From: Pieris napi
Lineage: Eukaryota; Arthropoda; Insecta; Lepidoptera; Pieridae
DNA length: 64,000 bases
NCBI RefSeq assembly: GCF_905475465.1
Contig: NC_062238.1
Location: 4,320,501-4,384,500 of the forward strand
Reading direction: 5' to 3'
Shown here: one piece after another, positions 48,831-59,998 of the stretch
Layout: every line of letters begins with the position of its first letter
Numbering within the stretch: position 1 is the stretch's first letter
Notes under the pieces: generated by a model
The model's input: only the letters and a program-made list of their open reading frames with translations
Database searches by the model: none
Told to the model about the DNA's origin: nothing
Program-made: the position numbers and the translations under genes

Positions 48831-49896
48831 TAAAAAAAATTAAATTAACATGTTTTTTTAACGAATTATAAAAATTTAATAGCTTAAATAAATTGCTGTC
48901 TCTTTAAACATATTAAATTATAGCAAATTTCGTGCGCTCAGTTCAAATTCTTTTATACATATAAATCTTTGTTTCCATATCGTTATATTGTCTAGTTGCA
49001 GTGAACGTTAAGTGTAGGTACTAAATAATAAATTTTGAATCATTCGTATAGTAAGAATTTTCCATTCTATCGACTGTGATGTAATACTATCTCAATTTTA
49101 TCAGGTATTTGCAACGCGTTGTGGAATAATAATTAGCACGTGCTTACGAAAATGTCGTGTCTTCCGTTTCTAACTTAGTACACGCGCAGCTTTTATAAGT
49201 AGAACAAAGGGGTAAGAATCTAAAACAATAGACGAATCCATTTCGCTGGTATTGATTGGTCGATTCGTTTTACATTTTTTTCCCCTCAATGCGTTTGATA
49301 ATACGACTAACAATGTATTAAATAAAACAATATGAGTAGGTACTGATTGATGTACAGTACCTAACCGTAAATTTATTTATTTTATAGCATAAAATAAGAT
49401 ATGAACGATAAATTACACTAGACATATCAATGTAAATTATTGCGACATCATTAATTTGCATATATATTATTTTAATTTGTAATTTTCGCCAATTAACCAA
49501 ATTTTAAATGTATTATTTTTAAGTTATTAACACTTATATCATCCATAATGTCCAGAAGTATAATTTGTATAGGCCTGTGGAGCGCAGGCGTTCTACAAAT
49601 TTTAGAATAGAATGTTCCTTATCAATCACCAATATTTATAACTATTAGTATCCATATGACGTCACGCCATGATTTCATTTTGATAGACGTGAAGTTAGTC
49701 AAATTAGCATTGCTAATTTAGTTGATACATATATTATAGAGCAATGCTTCTGTTATAATTAAATATAAATTATATGTTTTCTTAGTTTTCAGATGTAACC
49801 AGCTGACGTCTGCTACTACGCTGAAGAAGTGTAAAAGTACATAACAATAATGTTTGTACAGTTAGTAGGTATATTTATCTTTTCTTATTCGTATCT

Positions 49897-50030
49897 CTCA
49901 AAGAGCGTACCAAGTCTTAAAAGGCCGGCAACGCACTAGCGAGCCTTTTGGCAATGTGAGTTCATGGGCGGCGGTAACACTTAACATCGGGTGAGCCTTC
50001 TGCCCGTTTGCCGCTTACTTTTATACTGAA
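49897..50030 (+). mobile_element. Retroposon tail (GGCCGGCAACGCAC family), fullest copy
   Basis: CTCAAAGAGCGTACCAAGTC, AAAAGGCCGGCAACGCACTA, GCGAGCCTTTTGGCAATGTG, TTCATGGGCGGCGGTAACAC, TTAACATCGGGTGAGCC and TGCCCGTTTGCC. It lies only about 270 bp upstream of the mir-10 hairpin. Confidence 0.7.
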
Positions 50031-50297
50031 TATATGTCTAGAACTATGCAGCATTCGAAATTTAATTTTAGGGAAGGTAGTAACGCTATGAACTTAGGTA
50101 ATTAATAAAATGTTTAGGTATAAAAGAATAAGTTCAGCATGTCTCAATAAATTTTCTTATATTAAGACTTCCTCCTATATTATGGAGCATAGATCATAAT
50201 TGCTATATTAACAACCTAGAGTTATATCGTGAACATAGGCACAAGCATATCCAACATGAAGATAGTTGCAGCTACTCATCGGCATCACTATTAGTGC

Positions 50298-50372
50298 CCT
50301 ACATCTACCCTGTAGATCCGAATTTGTTTGAAGTAGGGCGACAAATTCGGTTCTAGAGAGGTTTGTGTGGTG
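50298..50372 (+). ncRNA. mir-10: microRNA mir-10 precursor
   Basis: The 5' arm holds mature miR-10-5p at 50307-50328 (starts ACCCTGTAGATCCG, ends AATTTGTT), a match to the deeply conserved insect/vertebrate miR-10. The 3' arm holds miR-10-3p at 50342-50364 (starts CAAATTCGGTTCTAG). The arms pair over about 28 bp around a 13-base loop (50329-50341). The position downstream of Scr on the same strand is the conserved insect arrangement between Scr and Dfd. Known targets of the family include Hox genes; a strong site is present in this Scr 3' UTR. Confidence 0.97.
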
Positions 50373-51869
50373 CATGCACTGCGTCATTCAAGACCTTTCC
50401 TCAAGAAGAATACGAAGAAAATACTAAACTGTTCATTTAATCAACTTGTAATTACTTACTTACTTAGGTTACATCTATTGGTTATTTTATCAAGCATGTG
50501 TATAAATGTTTAAACAGTTTTAACCTTGATTCACCAATCTAAAGTTAGCATAGTTTTGTCATATAATTTTGATTACATAGCTTTAAAATTAATACGTTGT
50601 TATCGGTTAGAATAAATTATAATGTTACCACAAAATCTAAAAATTGTCCTTCACAGATGACACTGTTCATTTGTTTAGCTTTTCATTCACTTATTCACAC
50701 TAGAGCCTCTATTTTCTTAAATTTAAATTAATTAGACATTCTTGCTTTAGTTTATTTTTAGTATAATAATAATTGCTAACAAATAAGTATAAAGTTTATT
50801 GTTATATACATTTGTTTGGCTGCCAACACTTCGCAAGTTTAAATGTTATGTTTAAGTACTACTTTTATAATTTTTTTATGAATGTGCTATTATTAAATAG
50901 TTTTTAAATCATTATATAAATATTGGAAGCAGTCTCGAGTTCCCACCTCATTACTACTTCTTTCACATTGTAAATTGGTTCTTATAAATGCATACATACA
51001 ATACTACAGAATGCCTACTTTAGCTCAAGGATATTTTTCTGTAAAATTTTCATTATGCTGCAATAAATTCACCGTGCGTTAATGATGATAATTTTTGTAT
51101 TTCATACAGGATTCATAATTTCATAGAATACAATGCATAATACATACATTTCTTTTAAATATCAATTTCTAGAAAAAACTTGTACTATCAAAATATTATT
51201 TATGTTATTTTAAAACAATTTTATTCGTATTCATGTATTGATTCTTGTTCTATATTTTGTTTTAATAAAAGATATATAAAACTTATTTATTTGTTTGATT
51301 TCTCTTTTATACCTTTATTTGTGAAGTAAATTCGACATTGAATCGAGAATCGGTATTATAAACAATTACTGTAAATTAAAACTGTCATTAACTGTAAAGC
51401 TTATTTCCTATAGACTAACCGGTAACCGGTAAAGTTTACTTGAATCGGATTTAATAAATTTAAATAAATAATAGATTTTGAATCACTTAATAGTAATTAG
51501 GTCTGGAGGAGACATACTCGTATCTGTTACATTTATAATTAAAAAGCCTGTGCCGATCCCAGAAAAACTAGATTTTCCAGAAAAAAAATGGAGAATAACT
51601 ACAACAAAAGTATAATATATGTATTTTATACTACTTGCTGACGTTCGCCAAATTTTACTGAGGATGCTGCAACTGGCAAATATTCTCCTAGGAATCATAT
51701 TACAACGCGCTAACAAAATTTCGAGTAACTACTGAAGTAGAGTTTAAAATAAATGGCGTCGTTTTATTAGCTGCTTACGCGCAGAGTATTTAATATAATA
51801 AAAGTATAAATTCTAACGAGAAGTATATATGTAAAACACTGAAATATTAGGCATGTTATGTTTAAATTT

Positions 51870-52135
51870 TTTATATACATACTAATAGTGCCTAACCGTC
51901 GTGGCTATTGTTGAACAGTCCCTCGAGAGGGGTGAACTTTGGCCCGTTCGGGGCGTATGCCCCATTCGGGTGGTGTTTGTGTTCGCGCCCTGTATCAGCA
52001 TACAGGGCGGTACGGGGACGGGTTTCTGTAGCCCTTGGTGGAGGCTGCGCGCGCGAGGAGGCATGGGCTCTACTGGCTGCGCGCAGCCGATGTTGGGGTC
52101 ATGTCCGGTGTCAGTCCGGTGATTTGATATTACTA
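51870..52135. other. GC-rich, hairpin-dense island before mir-993
   Basis: Very high G+C for this window. Contains GGGGC-GTAT-GCCCC, a perfect 9-bp stem GCCCTGTAT-CAGC-ATACAGGGC (51987-52008) and the 14-bp perfect palindrome GGCTGCGCGCAGCC (52075-52088). Overlapping ORFs of 60-124 codons on both strands arise from the composition and have no known domain; the 124-codon one runs into the mir-993 hairpin. It may be an unrecognised retroposon or part of the mir-993 transcript. No other copy is seen in this window. Confidence 0.4.
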
Positions 52136-52272
52136 AATCTAGATAGATATATATGTACTATAGATAATTTGCAAAGGCATGTATTTTATTCTATAAATCA
52201 GATGTTTTTGTTAGCTCCAACTCCTCCATGCAAGAACGAAGAGTCAGCAAGTGAAAAGAGAAAATTTATGGC

Positions 52273-52356
52273 ACATCCGTGATCTACCCTGAAGATCCGG
52301 GCTTTTGTAGTGTTGTTATCAACAGAAGCTCGTCTCTACAGGTATCTCACGGCTGG
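52273..52356 (+). ncRNA. mir-993: microRNA mir-993 precursor
   Basis: The 3' arm at 52325-52347 begins GAAGCTCGTCTCTACAGG and matches, as I recall it, insect miR-993-3p. The 5' arm at 52284-52308 begins CTACCCTGAAGATCCGGG and ends CTTTTGT, the miR-993-5p form with a change in the middle (GAAGATCC where I would expect GTAG). The arms pair across a loop at about 52309-52322, and the lower stem (CCGTGATCTACC against GGTATCTCACGG) extends it. miR-993 belongs to the miR-10 family. It lies 1.9 kb downstream of mir-10 on the same strand. Confidence 0.92.
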
Positions 52357-52359
52357 AAG

Positions 52360-54540
52360 AGAAACAACTGCACGAATGCATGGTTTTTCGCTACTAACTT
52401 CACACATATCAAGAATCTTCTTCAATCATGTTTCAACATACCAGAGGAGAAGATATATTCCTTTATATTTAATTGTAATTATTAAAAATATTGTTTTCGC
52501 GTGTGGAGTCACAAAAAAGGCTGTTGTATATTAACTATAGTTCAAACCACCTTAACAATAAATAATATTTGGTGTCTAATTTTTTGTGGAGGAGTTGCTT
52601 CCTATATTATTAGATATAAGATTTAGGTATGTAAATATATTTTTTTTAATGTTTTTTATCTAGGGTTATTGGTGTGGGTATAAATATTGTGTCGTTCTAT
52701 CGAATTAGTAATTACTGTAAAGATAGAATAATGATATGGAATAAATAAATCTGTTTGACACAGAGAGGCTCTTTGTGACGCTTTCATGCTTAAACTGAAT
52801 TTTTGAACTGTGTTGGAAATTCAAGGATTTTTATTTTTATGCAGACTAGAACGTAATTTTATAGTTGTAATAACTATGTAACAAACTTTTTTTAAACTAA
52901 GCTATGTATTGTGCTCCAACGAGTAAAAGCATGATAACTACGTACATTTATTTGAATTATTGTAGTAAAAGCAACATAATATATACTTTATATTTAATAG
53001 TATAAACTATAATTTTAATAGTACTTATACATAGTATAAAGAAAATGGTATTGTACCAATATATTATAGCACACCAGTGTACCGTCGTCAAGTAAGCTTA
53101 TTTACTATGTATATTGGAATGTATGCCGATACAACGTGTGTTCAATATAGTTGAATAGGTGTTAAAGTTTATTGCTCTATATATTGACACTGGAAACCGT
53201 TAGGAGGCTTTTATCTTAATTTATGACGTCCCTATATCCATTTATCTTCTGCGATATGTTCAACATGCTAATGTCGAAAAAAAAATTATATACATAGTGT
53301 GTACCTACTTTCTTTTAACTACAAAGTTATTTGTAAGTGATGTTGTGTAGCTACGTAGTACATTTTAATTAGTGAATTACACTTATTTTATGTGTTATGA
53401 AAAAAAATGTTTAAATTAAAATGTAGGTACTGAAATAAAATGTCATAATTACGTTATTTATGTGTCAGAATAATTTATAAATAAAGTACAGTCTATTTTT
53501 TTATAATATAATAAATATTATATCAATATTTGCTTTTAATTGTGAGATATAAAACCGGGGTTTGGTAAACAAAGCGATAAGCTTTCTAAGCCTTAAGCAA
53601 TTATTATTTCATGTAGAAATCGAACTAAAGACCTGCAGTTTAAATGAAACGCACGATCGAATAAGTAATAAGAAGCAGTCAAGCATTATTAATAGATTTA
53701 GATTCCATAAATTTTTATACAAAGAATTAAAGAAGTCTAATAATAAAAATCTTTTCGCTATGTGCTATCACTATTCAAGAACAAGTCTGAACCAAAATAT
53801 GAAATAATAAAATACTAAAATATGATTCTCGTCATTTTCAAATTTAACATGAAGTTATTGTTATTGTAGTTTACCACATCCATACATAGATACAAAATAC
53901 TCAATCAAACAGCCAAAAAGTGAAGCGCAAAGCCCTGTATATAATATAAAAATATATAGAAATATATATAAAAATATATATATGAAAATATATAGAATAT
54001 ATGAATATATAGAAAACTATACAATTAGTAACCATATGCCGTACTTGTTTAATGGGTTTTTCTACTCGCCGCTAGATGGAGCTAAACGAAAGTCTTGCAA
54101 ATATTTTAACAATTTGCTCTCCGGCAACAGATGGCACCACTATATAAAAATTTTAAATATCAAAAATTTTAAACAAGTGCGTGATTTTTAGTAATCCTGT
54201 TAAACCCTTGAATTGGAAAATTAGTAGGTTAATGTAAATTTTTTTTATTCATTATTAAAAAAACATAATTTATATTATAGATTCAGATCGTAACTGGTGA
54301 ATATGACAAAAATAAGCGAAATAAAAAGTTTGATCTAGGTACGGGCATCAGACAAATTCTGACGGACACTTATTAATAGATCCAAGGAAAAATAATAGTT
54401 CGCAAGAATATCAGTAGAATAATATTTTTTGTATTAGGTATTTAATAATACTCCTAGTATAAAATTATTGCTAATTGACTAAAAATTTTCACCATATAAC
54501 TTTAATATTGAAGAAGCGGGTACCAGGAATACATAAGGAG
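52360..54540. other. Intergenic, AT-rich, no gene seen
   Basis: No recognisable gene. 53937-54015 is a run of degenerate ATATAT(A)GAA words. The ORFs at 52310-52534, 53562-53807 and 53982-54191 are not gene-like. AGATGGAGC (54074) and AGATGGCACC (54130) are related to the CTCF-like words at 36 kb but weaker. Confidence 0.5.
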
Positions 54541-54660
54541 CGAAGAAGATTAATGATTAGTGCAGGCCGACAAGCGGCCGTGTTTGACAAGCGCAGGTGC
54601 TCTATTTTCATAATTGGCCCCGCCTGATGCGCCCTTTCAGCTTTCAGAACCTATAGAATA
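54540..54660. promoter_or_regulatory. Candidate Hox-type regulatory patch
   Basis: GAAGATTAATGATTAGTGC carries two overlapping homeodomain cores. It is followed by GC-rich sequence GGCCGACAAGCGGCCGTG and GGCCCCGCCTGATGCGCCC in an otherwise AT-rich region. No repeat hallmark. Inference only. Confidence 0.3.
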
Positions 54661-56045
54661 TTGATTATCAAATATAGTATTATTATTACTTTTTCAAACC
54701 TATGGCAACGTATACTTGAAACGTAGTTTTAAAAACCACATTGTATTTAATACTGAACTTTGATAATTTCATATAATTCAACCGTATTGGTAAATTGCGA
54801 AGGGATATTTTAGTGTTTTGAGTGTAATATTCTTATTCTTTATTAGATTATTTTTGATTCGGCGTAATTTTTCGGTGTTATTCCCTACAGTTTTCATTGA
54901 AATACAAGAAATTAATATTTTTCGCCTCACATAAGAGCCTCTTATGAACAAAAACTATATCAATTACACTTATTTTACTTGTCATTTAATTGTTCCATAC
55001 CTTTTGTAAGAGTTTATTAGCTTATAATTAAGTGTACAGAGTACAATTCGTAATGAGTGCTTTCAGAAAAACTTATTTAAAGTGCTAATACTCAATTAGA
55101 TTAGCAAGTACAATAAAGTTTAAAATCCAATTTAATTTGTTACATGACATTACACAGTAATTTTAATGTTATTCATTTGTTTTATCATTTTAAATTGGAG
55201 TCTATTAGGGTACAAGCCTCCTCCATTTTCCTTGAATTTTCCCGTTAGCAACTTCAACGACCCAATCCGATAGCCTGTAAATGTGTCCAAATTCTAGGTA
55301 AAGATCTATTATGGTTCAGTGAGTATAATATATCTGATTTTTTTATATCATTTTCGTAAATCAGCCATCAAAGAAACCGTTTCCTTGACCTACGAACTAT
55401 CGTAACTCACAATCGAGTTTTGACCACTGTCATATCTGTCAAATTTTATATAGATTTGACAGCACTTGAAAATAAGTTTGTCTTTCTAGAACATACGAAT
55501 GTTATATATCTCTGTATTATTGTAGTCGGTAGACGTTGGTAATTTGTGAATATTAGTTGAAGATATAACAGATCTTATCTCGTAGGTACGAATTTATCCC
55601 TAAGTATCTCACGGTTTTGTTAAGCCCGGTCTAAGTACTGTTACAAATGTATGGGACATGAAATCTGCCACGGGCTCACCTTTCTAAGTAATGAGTACTA
55701 TTAATCATCACTGGCGACCTTCTTACATAAGCACTCCTTGACATCCAGGATCCTGCATGTGTGCCAAAACTAACGACCTGTGATGCATTTGAAGGTGGTT
55801 CTATTCTTATGTCGTGCGATATTTGTCGCTAAAATGTAGACGACACATATTTAATTGCGATATACGAATTGACATTTTATCAGTGAAACTTTATGTGTCA
55901 AATGTGTTAATGTTTTACTTTTATTTTTATTTTTACTGTATAGAGATGTATCTGTTTAGTTTCCTAAATAAATAAATAAATGACAAAAAAGTGCGCAATA
56001 CCATTATGTTGTAATATGTATGATATTTCTATCATCTATTCATGC

Positions 56046-56200
56046 CTATGTATCTGTGTACCCTTTTTTGGCGAAGGCCTCCTCCAAATCCCGCCATTTC
56101 TGTCTGCACTGTGCCACAGTCTGAAATGTACCTACTGCTGTTTTCTTAATCTGGTCTATCCACCATCTAAATTGTCTTCTTCTTTTTCGTTTATTGTACC
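56046..56200 (-). pseudogene. LINE RT C-terminal fragment
   Basis: The minus strand reads WWIDQIKKTAVGTFQT, then VAQCRQKWRDLEEAFAKK, ending in a stop at 56046-56048. Same family ending as 34786-34925. About 50 residues, open, with no catalytic part of the RT. Confidence 0.7.
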
Positions 56201-57154
56201 TTGGGTACCAGCCTAATACTGTGTTCCTTAATTTTTCTGTTAATGTGCCCCGCCGATTTCTAGGTTTTTTATTTTCGTTTTGACGTCTGCTATCTTATTT
56301 ATTCTTCTTAATGATGTATTCTTTATTTTATCTATTCTATATAATAGTCAACTTTTTACATTTCTGTCTTAGGTTTCACTGAAGTGTCAAAACACTCGCC
56401 GGCACTATTATTAGTCTGTATAGACTATATAGTATATATATAATAGAATATAGTAGTGTATTACTAAAACTGATTTGTTCCTATCCAGTAGAAAAGTCCA
56501 GTAAAAAAAAATATCAATTACAAAGTCGTAGTTCGTTTATGTCCGTGTTAACTATTTCGATATAAATATCGAACAAAACCAATAGAGTCCCTCTCAAAAA
56601 TTGTGTAACTGAGCCAACATTGCGAGCAGGAAGGGCCACGTCAAAAATTACTATTATCCCCTCGCCCATAATTAATGAACTTATTCAAATACTTTTAAAA
56701 CTATTATTCATATCGTTTATGTCTGAAAGGCTCCGACGGTTTCTATGGAAGGGCTTTTAGAGTATTAATTAAAAATGCGATTTTAAAATGGCTCTTGTGT
56801 AGGGCGGAACAAATTTTAAAACGTAAATGTTTTTTGTAGCCAAACAGATTTAGGAATGTTAATTTTTGAATGCACCTTAAATAAACTATAATTAGTTCGC
56901 CAAGTATCGGGTATACAATTGCTCGGTTATTAAAATCTCAAATAAATTTTTAGCTTTGAAGGCCAGTAGAATTTCTAATATTCGCAATACCAAGCTTGTC
57001 ATGTCGACAGCGAAATCTTCTGATTTTTACAGTACTATAATGATTCTTAATATGTCAATAGAGTCTGCGAACAATTCATAGGTATAGACTTAGTTTAGTT
57101 TTTTTTTTTAATTTTTAATAAAGTTTATCTAATATTATATTTGTTTTGTTCCCT

Positions 57155-57425
57155 TTGGAGTAGAGTCTCTTGAGCAGTGCGGTTCGAGTGCACGGACGCT
57201 TTAAAGATTTAAGTTGGCGCCTGGTAGGTTGTACCGGTAACCCCAGAGCTGGTGCTTTTCTCGCTCAACGAATAAGTATGGCGAAGTAATCGTGCCAGCG
57301 TTAAAGGTACATTGCCACAGGGACACCTTTTAAATTTGTTTCAATTGTCTATATATCAATTTTTAACTATTATTGTTATCACTATGTAAGGAATATTGTA
57401 AATACTGTATATTTGTGTTGAAAAT
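57155..57425 (+). mobile_element. Probable retroposon 3' end
   Basis: GGCGCCTGGTAGGTTGTACC, GGTAACCCCAGAGCTGGTGC, TTTTCTCGCTCAACGAATAA and TTGCCACAGGGACACC, then AT-rich sequence with AAATAAATTG. The block reads PRAGAFLAQRIS on the + strand, a run I associate with a lepidopteran retroelement. Family not settled. Confidence 0.45.
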
Positions 57426-57476
57426 AAATTGTAAATTTATTAAAAATATTATAAGTACAAACAATTAAAAAAAAAA

Positions 57477-57834
57477 GGGTGCGTGTACTTATGTACGCGC
57501 GTAAGAAGTTATACTTCTTTCGCATTATTCAAAATAGTTTTTGATTGCATGCAAATAATTAATTACAATTAATCAAAGACTGGAAAAGGAGTCATTATAG
57601 TCAATAAAGTTTACATTTGAAAAATTAAATAAATAAATATTTATTATTATTCTCTTACGTTAAGTGTAACATAATTTCTATTATTATTCGAATGTTGTTT
57701 TTAAATTATGTCCAATGCCGTAGCATCTTCCGTGGGCAACTTTATACTGATAATTTTGTGTCACGGTGCGGCGCGCATCGTAAAATTTCACTCTCATCAA
57801 TTTTTCATAACGCGCCTAAAGAAGTATAACTTCT
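57477..57834. mobile_element. MITE, copy 1 of 2
   Basis: Inverted ends AGAAGTTATACTTCTTT (57504-57520) and its complement (57818-57834). The shared repeat extends left through the hairpin-like GCGTGTAC-TTAT-GTACGCGC. Nearly identical to 59628-59998. No ORF of a transposase. The core carries TTGCATGCAAATAATTAATT, with octamer-like and homeodomain-type words. Confidence 0.75.
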
Positions 57835-58599
57835 AAAGGATATCTTTTGTAAATATACCTGATTAAAAATAATATAAAAAGGATCGCAATGACTTTGCAA
57901 AGCTGTTAAGAATTTCCTGGGCAAAAGAAACTGGCCCAAACTGATTGGCGTGCGCCGATCATTGTACAGGCGAATGAAAATCTAAATATTAGAAAACGAT
58001 TGAAAAAAATGGCCTGATTTAACCATTGTTATTTGATGATTGTGTTTTTATGATGCTAATTATATAGATACATTTCAAAAAGGTTTGTCCGGTAATGTAT
58101 AAAACATACGATTTTGAATATTACACCGCTAAAGGAATGAAAATGTAAAAAAGGATTACTTAAAAGAGGTCGAATATTTGGCAAGAAATTTTGAAATTGG
58201 ATTTTTTTTTTACTTCTAAACGTGTTTTAAATATGTGTCTAGCCAGTGTCTCATATATAGAAACTTTTTATAATATATTCTTTAATGCCTGATATATAGG
58301 TAATATATTGTATTAGTTAAGAAAACAAAGTGTGTCCAATTTCCTACATAATGGGAAAGATAATAACTTGATATTGTTTCAAGGGGTCTTGAAACTTATA
58401 ATAATGCAACTATATCGAAATCCCATTGCAACATTGCACAGCGAACTTTTAATCAAGTCCTGGAGAAACGATTTACTATGACCATAGACTTACAAAGTTA
58501 TAGACTACATATTATATTTATTTATTTAATCTACCAATTAGTTGTTTCTTCCTGTATAATTTAATAAAGAGTTTCTGCGTTTCCTCACAAAAACCTTAT

Positions 58600-59190
58600 G
58601 TATTTATATTTTTACGGCTCTTCCCTAAAGGTGTAAAAAGAGACCACGAATCTCCACTTGATACGGTGCTGACATAAATCTTGATGACATTTACCATGCA
58701 CACTCGTCGGTCACGGGTACTTTTAACTTGTCCCTTCACTAGTACCTCCTGGATTTGGTCCAGGTATGTAACACAAGGTCTACGTATGTCCTACTTGTTA
58801 ATTACTTCTGATTCATCCGTTCTACCAAACCTAACCATATAAGCATTCCCGATCATATCCTTGTCCCTACGTACTCTTTGAACCATCACTGCTCTTTGCC
58901 GTCAGTATTAATTTACTTTGACTGTTTACGAGACGGCTGTAATAATAATACAGATAGCCTGATTTATATCGCATTCCTTTGCTCGTGAATGCATCTTCAG
59001 TTATGTATTCTTCAATATTTGCGCTCTTCGTTGTGCCCATATCCTGATACGAGGTCTCTCTAGTATAACCTTATTAAGTTTGGTCCAGATTGTATCTATT
59101 GTCACAACCCATGTGTCTGGTGAAACTCCTAGTGGCAAGGGCAAATATAATTCTTAAGTTTTCTTTTCAAATCGTTTAGTGTTTTGTCAG
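58600..59190 (-). pseudogene. Decayed LINE C-terminal region
   Basis: 58620-58900 on the minus strand reads DKDMIGNAYMVRFGRTDES, then TYLDQIQEVLVKGQVKST and RDRRVCMVNV, interrupted by a stop and frame damage. This resembles the end of lepidopteran endonuclease/reverse-transcriptase ORFs. 58900-59190 has similar base composition and is probably more of the same, but I cannot read it. Confidence 0.45.
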
Positions 59191-59236
59191 GAATGGAACC
59201 CAGAAAGTGCCAACATTGTGCCTAACATAACTTAAG

Positions 59237-59522
59237 GATAAATAAAGAGTACTACAACCTATTTAAGTCTGGACCTCATATTTCTGTATCTATCTGTTTT
59301 TTGATCATTTGTCAAACTAATATACAAGTAGGTTATCAGCCTTCTGTGCTTGACCCACGCTTTCAACTTTTTGGGTCTAAGGCAAGCCGGTTTCCTCACG
59401 ATGTTTTCCTTAACCGTTCGTGCGAATGTTAAATGCGCACATAGAGAGAAAGTCCATTTGTGCACAGCCAGGGATCGAGCGATGAGAGTCGCGCACGGAA
59501 GCCACTAGGCCAACATCGCTCT
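59237..59522 (-). mobile_element. tRNA-derived SINE, minus strand
   Basis: The reverse complement of the family: A box TTGGCCTAGTGGC at about 59502-59515, body AAGGAAAACATCGTGAGG, AAACCGGCTTGCCTTAGACC, and a 3' part ending with CCAGACTTAAATAGG. The B-box region has lost about 17 bases. It is the only minus-strand copy here. Confidence 0.88.
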
Positions 59523-59627
59523 TAAAAAAAATATTACAATGTTTTAATTACTACAGTTCTATGTTACTTATCGTAGGTATTTTAAAAAGTCCTATCTAAC
59601 TAACATAGTAATAAACAGCGTTAATTT

Positions 59628-59998
59628 AAAAAAAGGGTGCATGTACTTATGTACGCGCGTAAGAAGGTATACTGCTTTGGCATTATTAAAAATAGTTTTT
59701 GATTGCATGCAAATAATTAATTACAATTAAATAATCAAAGACTGGAAAAGGAGTTATTATAGTCAATAAAGTTCAGTTTACATTTGAAAAATTAAATAAA
59801 TAAATATTTATTATTATTCTCTTACATTAAGTGTAACATACATTCTATTACCATTCGAATGTTGTTTTTGAATTATGTCCAATGTCGTAGCATCTTCCGT
59901 GGGCAACTTCATTCTGTTAATTTTGTGTCACGGTGCGCGCGCATCGTAAAATTTACTCTCATCAATTTTTCATAACGCGCCTAAAGAAGTATAACTTG
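59628..59998. mobile_element. MITE, copy 2 of 2
   Basis: About 90% alike to 57477-57834 over its whole length by eye, in the same orientation, 2.15 kb away. Small differences include an AATA insertion after TACAATTA and a GTTCA insertion before GTTTACATTTG. Its end inverted repeats have decayed (GAAGGTATACTGCTTT). Confidence 0.75.

Noticed and set aside
51908..52282. 124-codon ORF as a gene
   Set aside because: Open because of high G+C, no family resemblance, overlaps the mir-993 hairpin and has overlapping ORFs on both strands.
53937..54015. ATATAT-rich run as an origin or special structure
   Set aside because: Simple low-complexity drift in an AT-rich genome.
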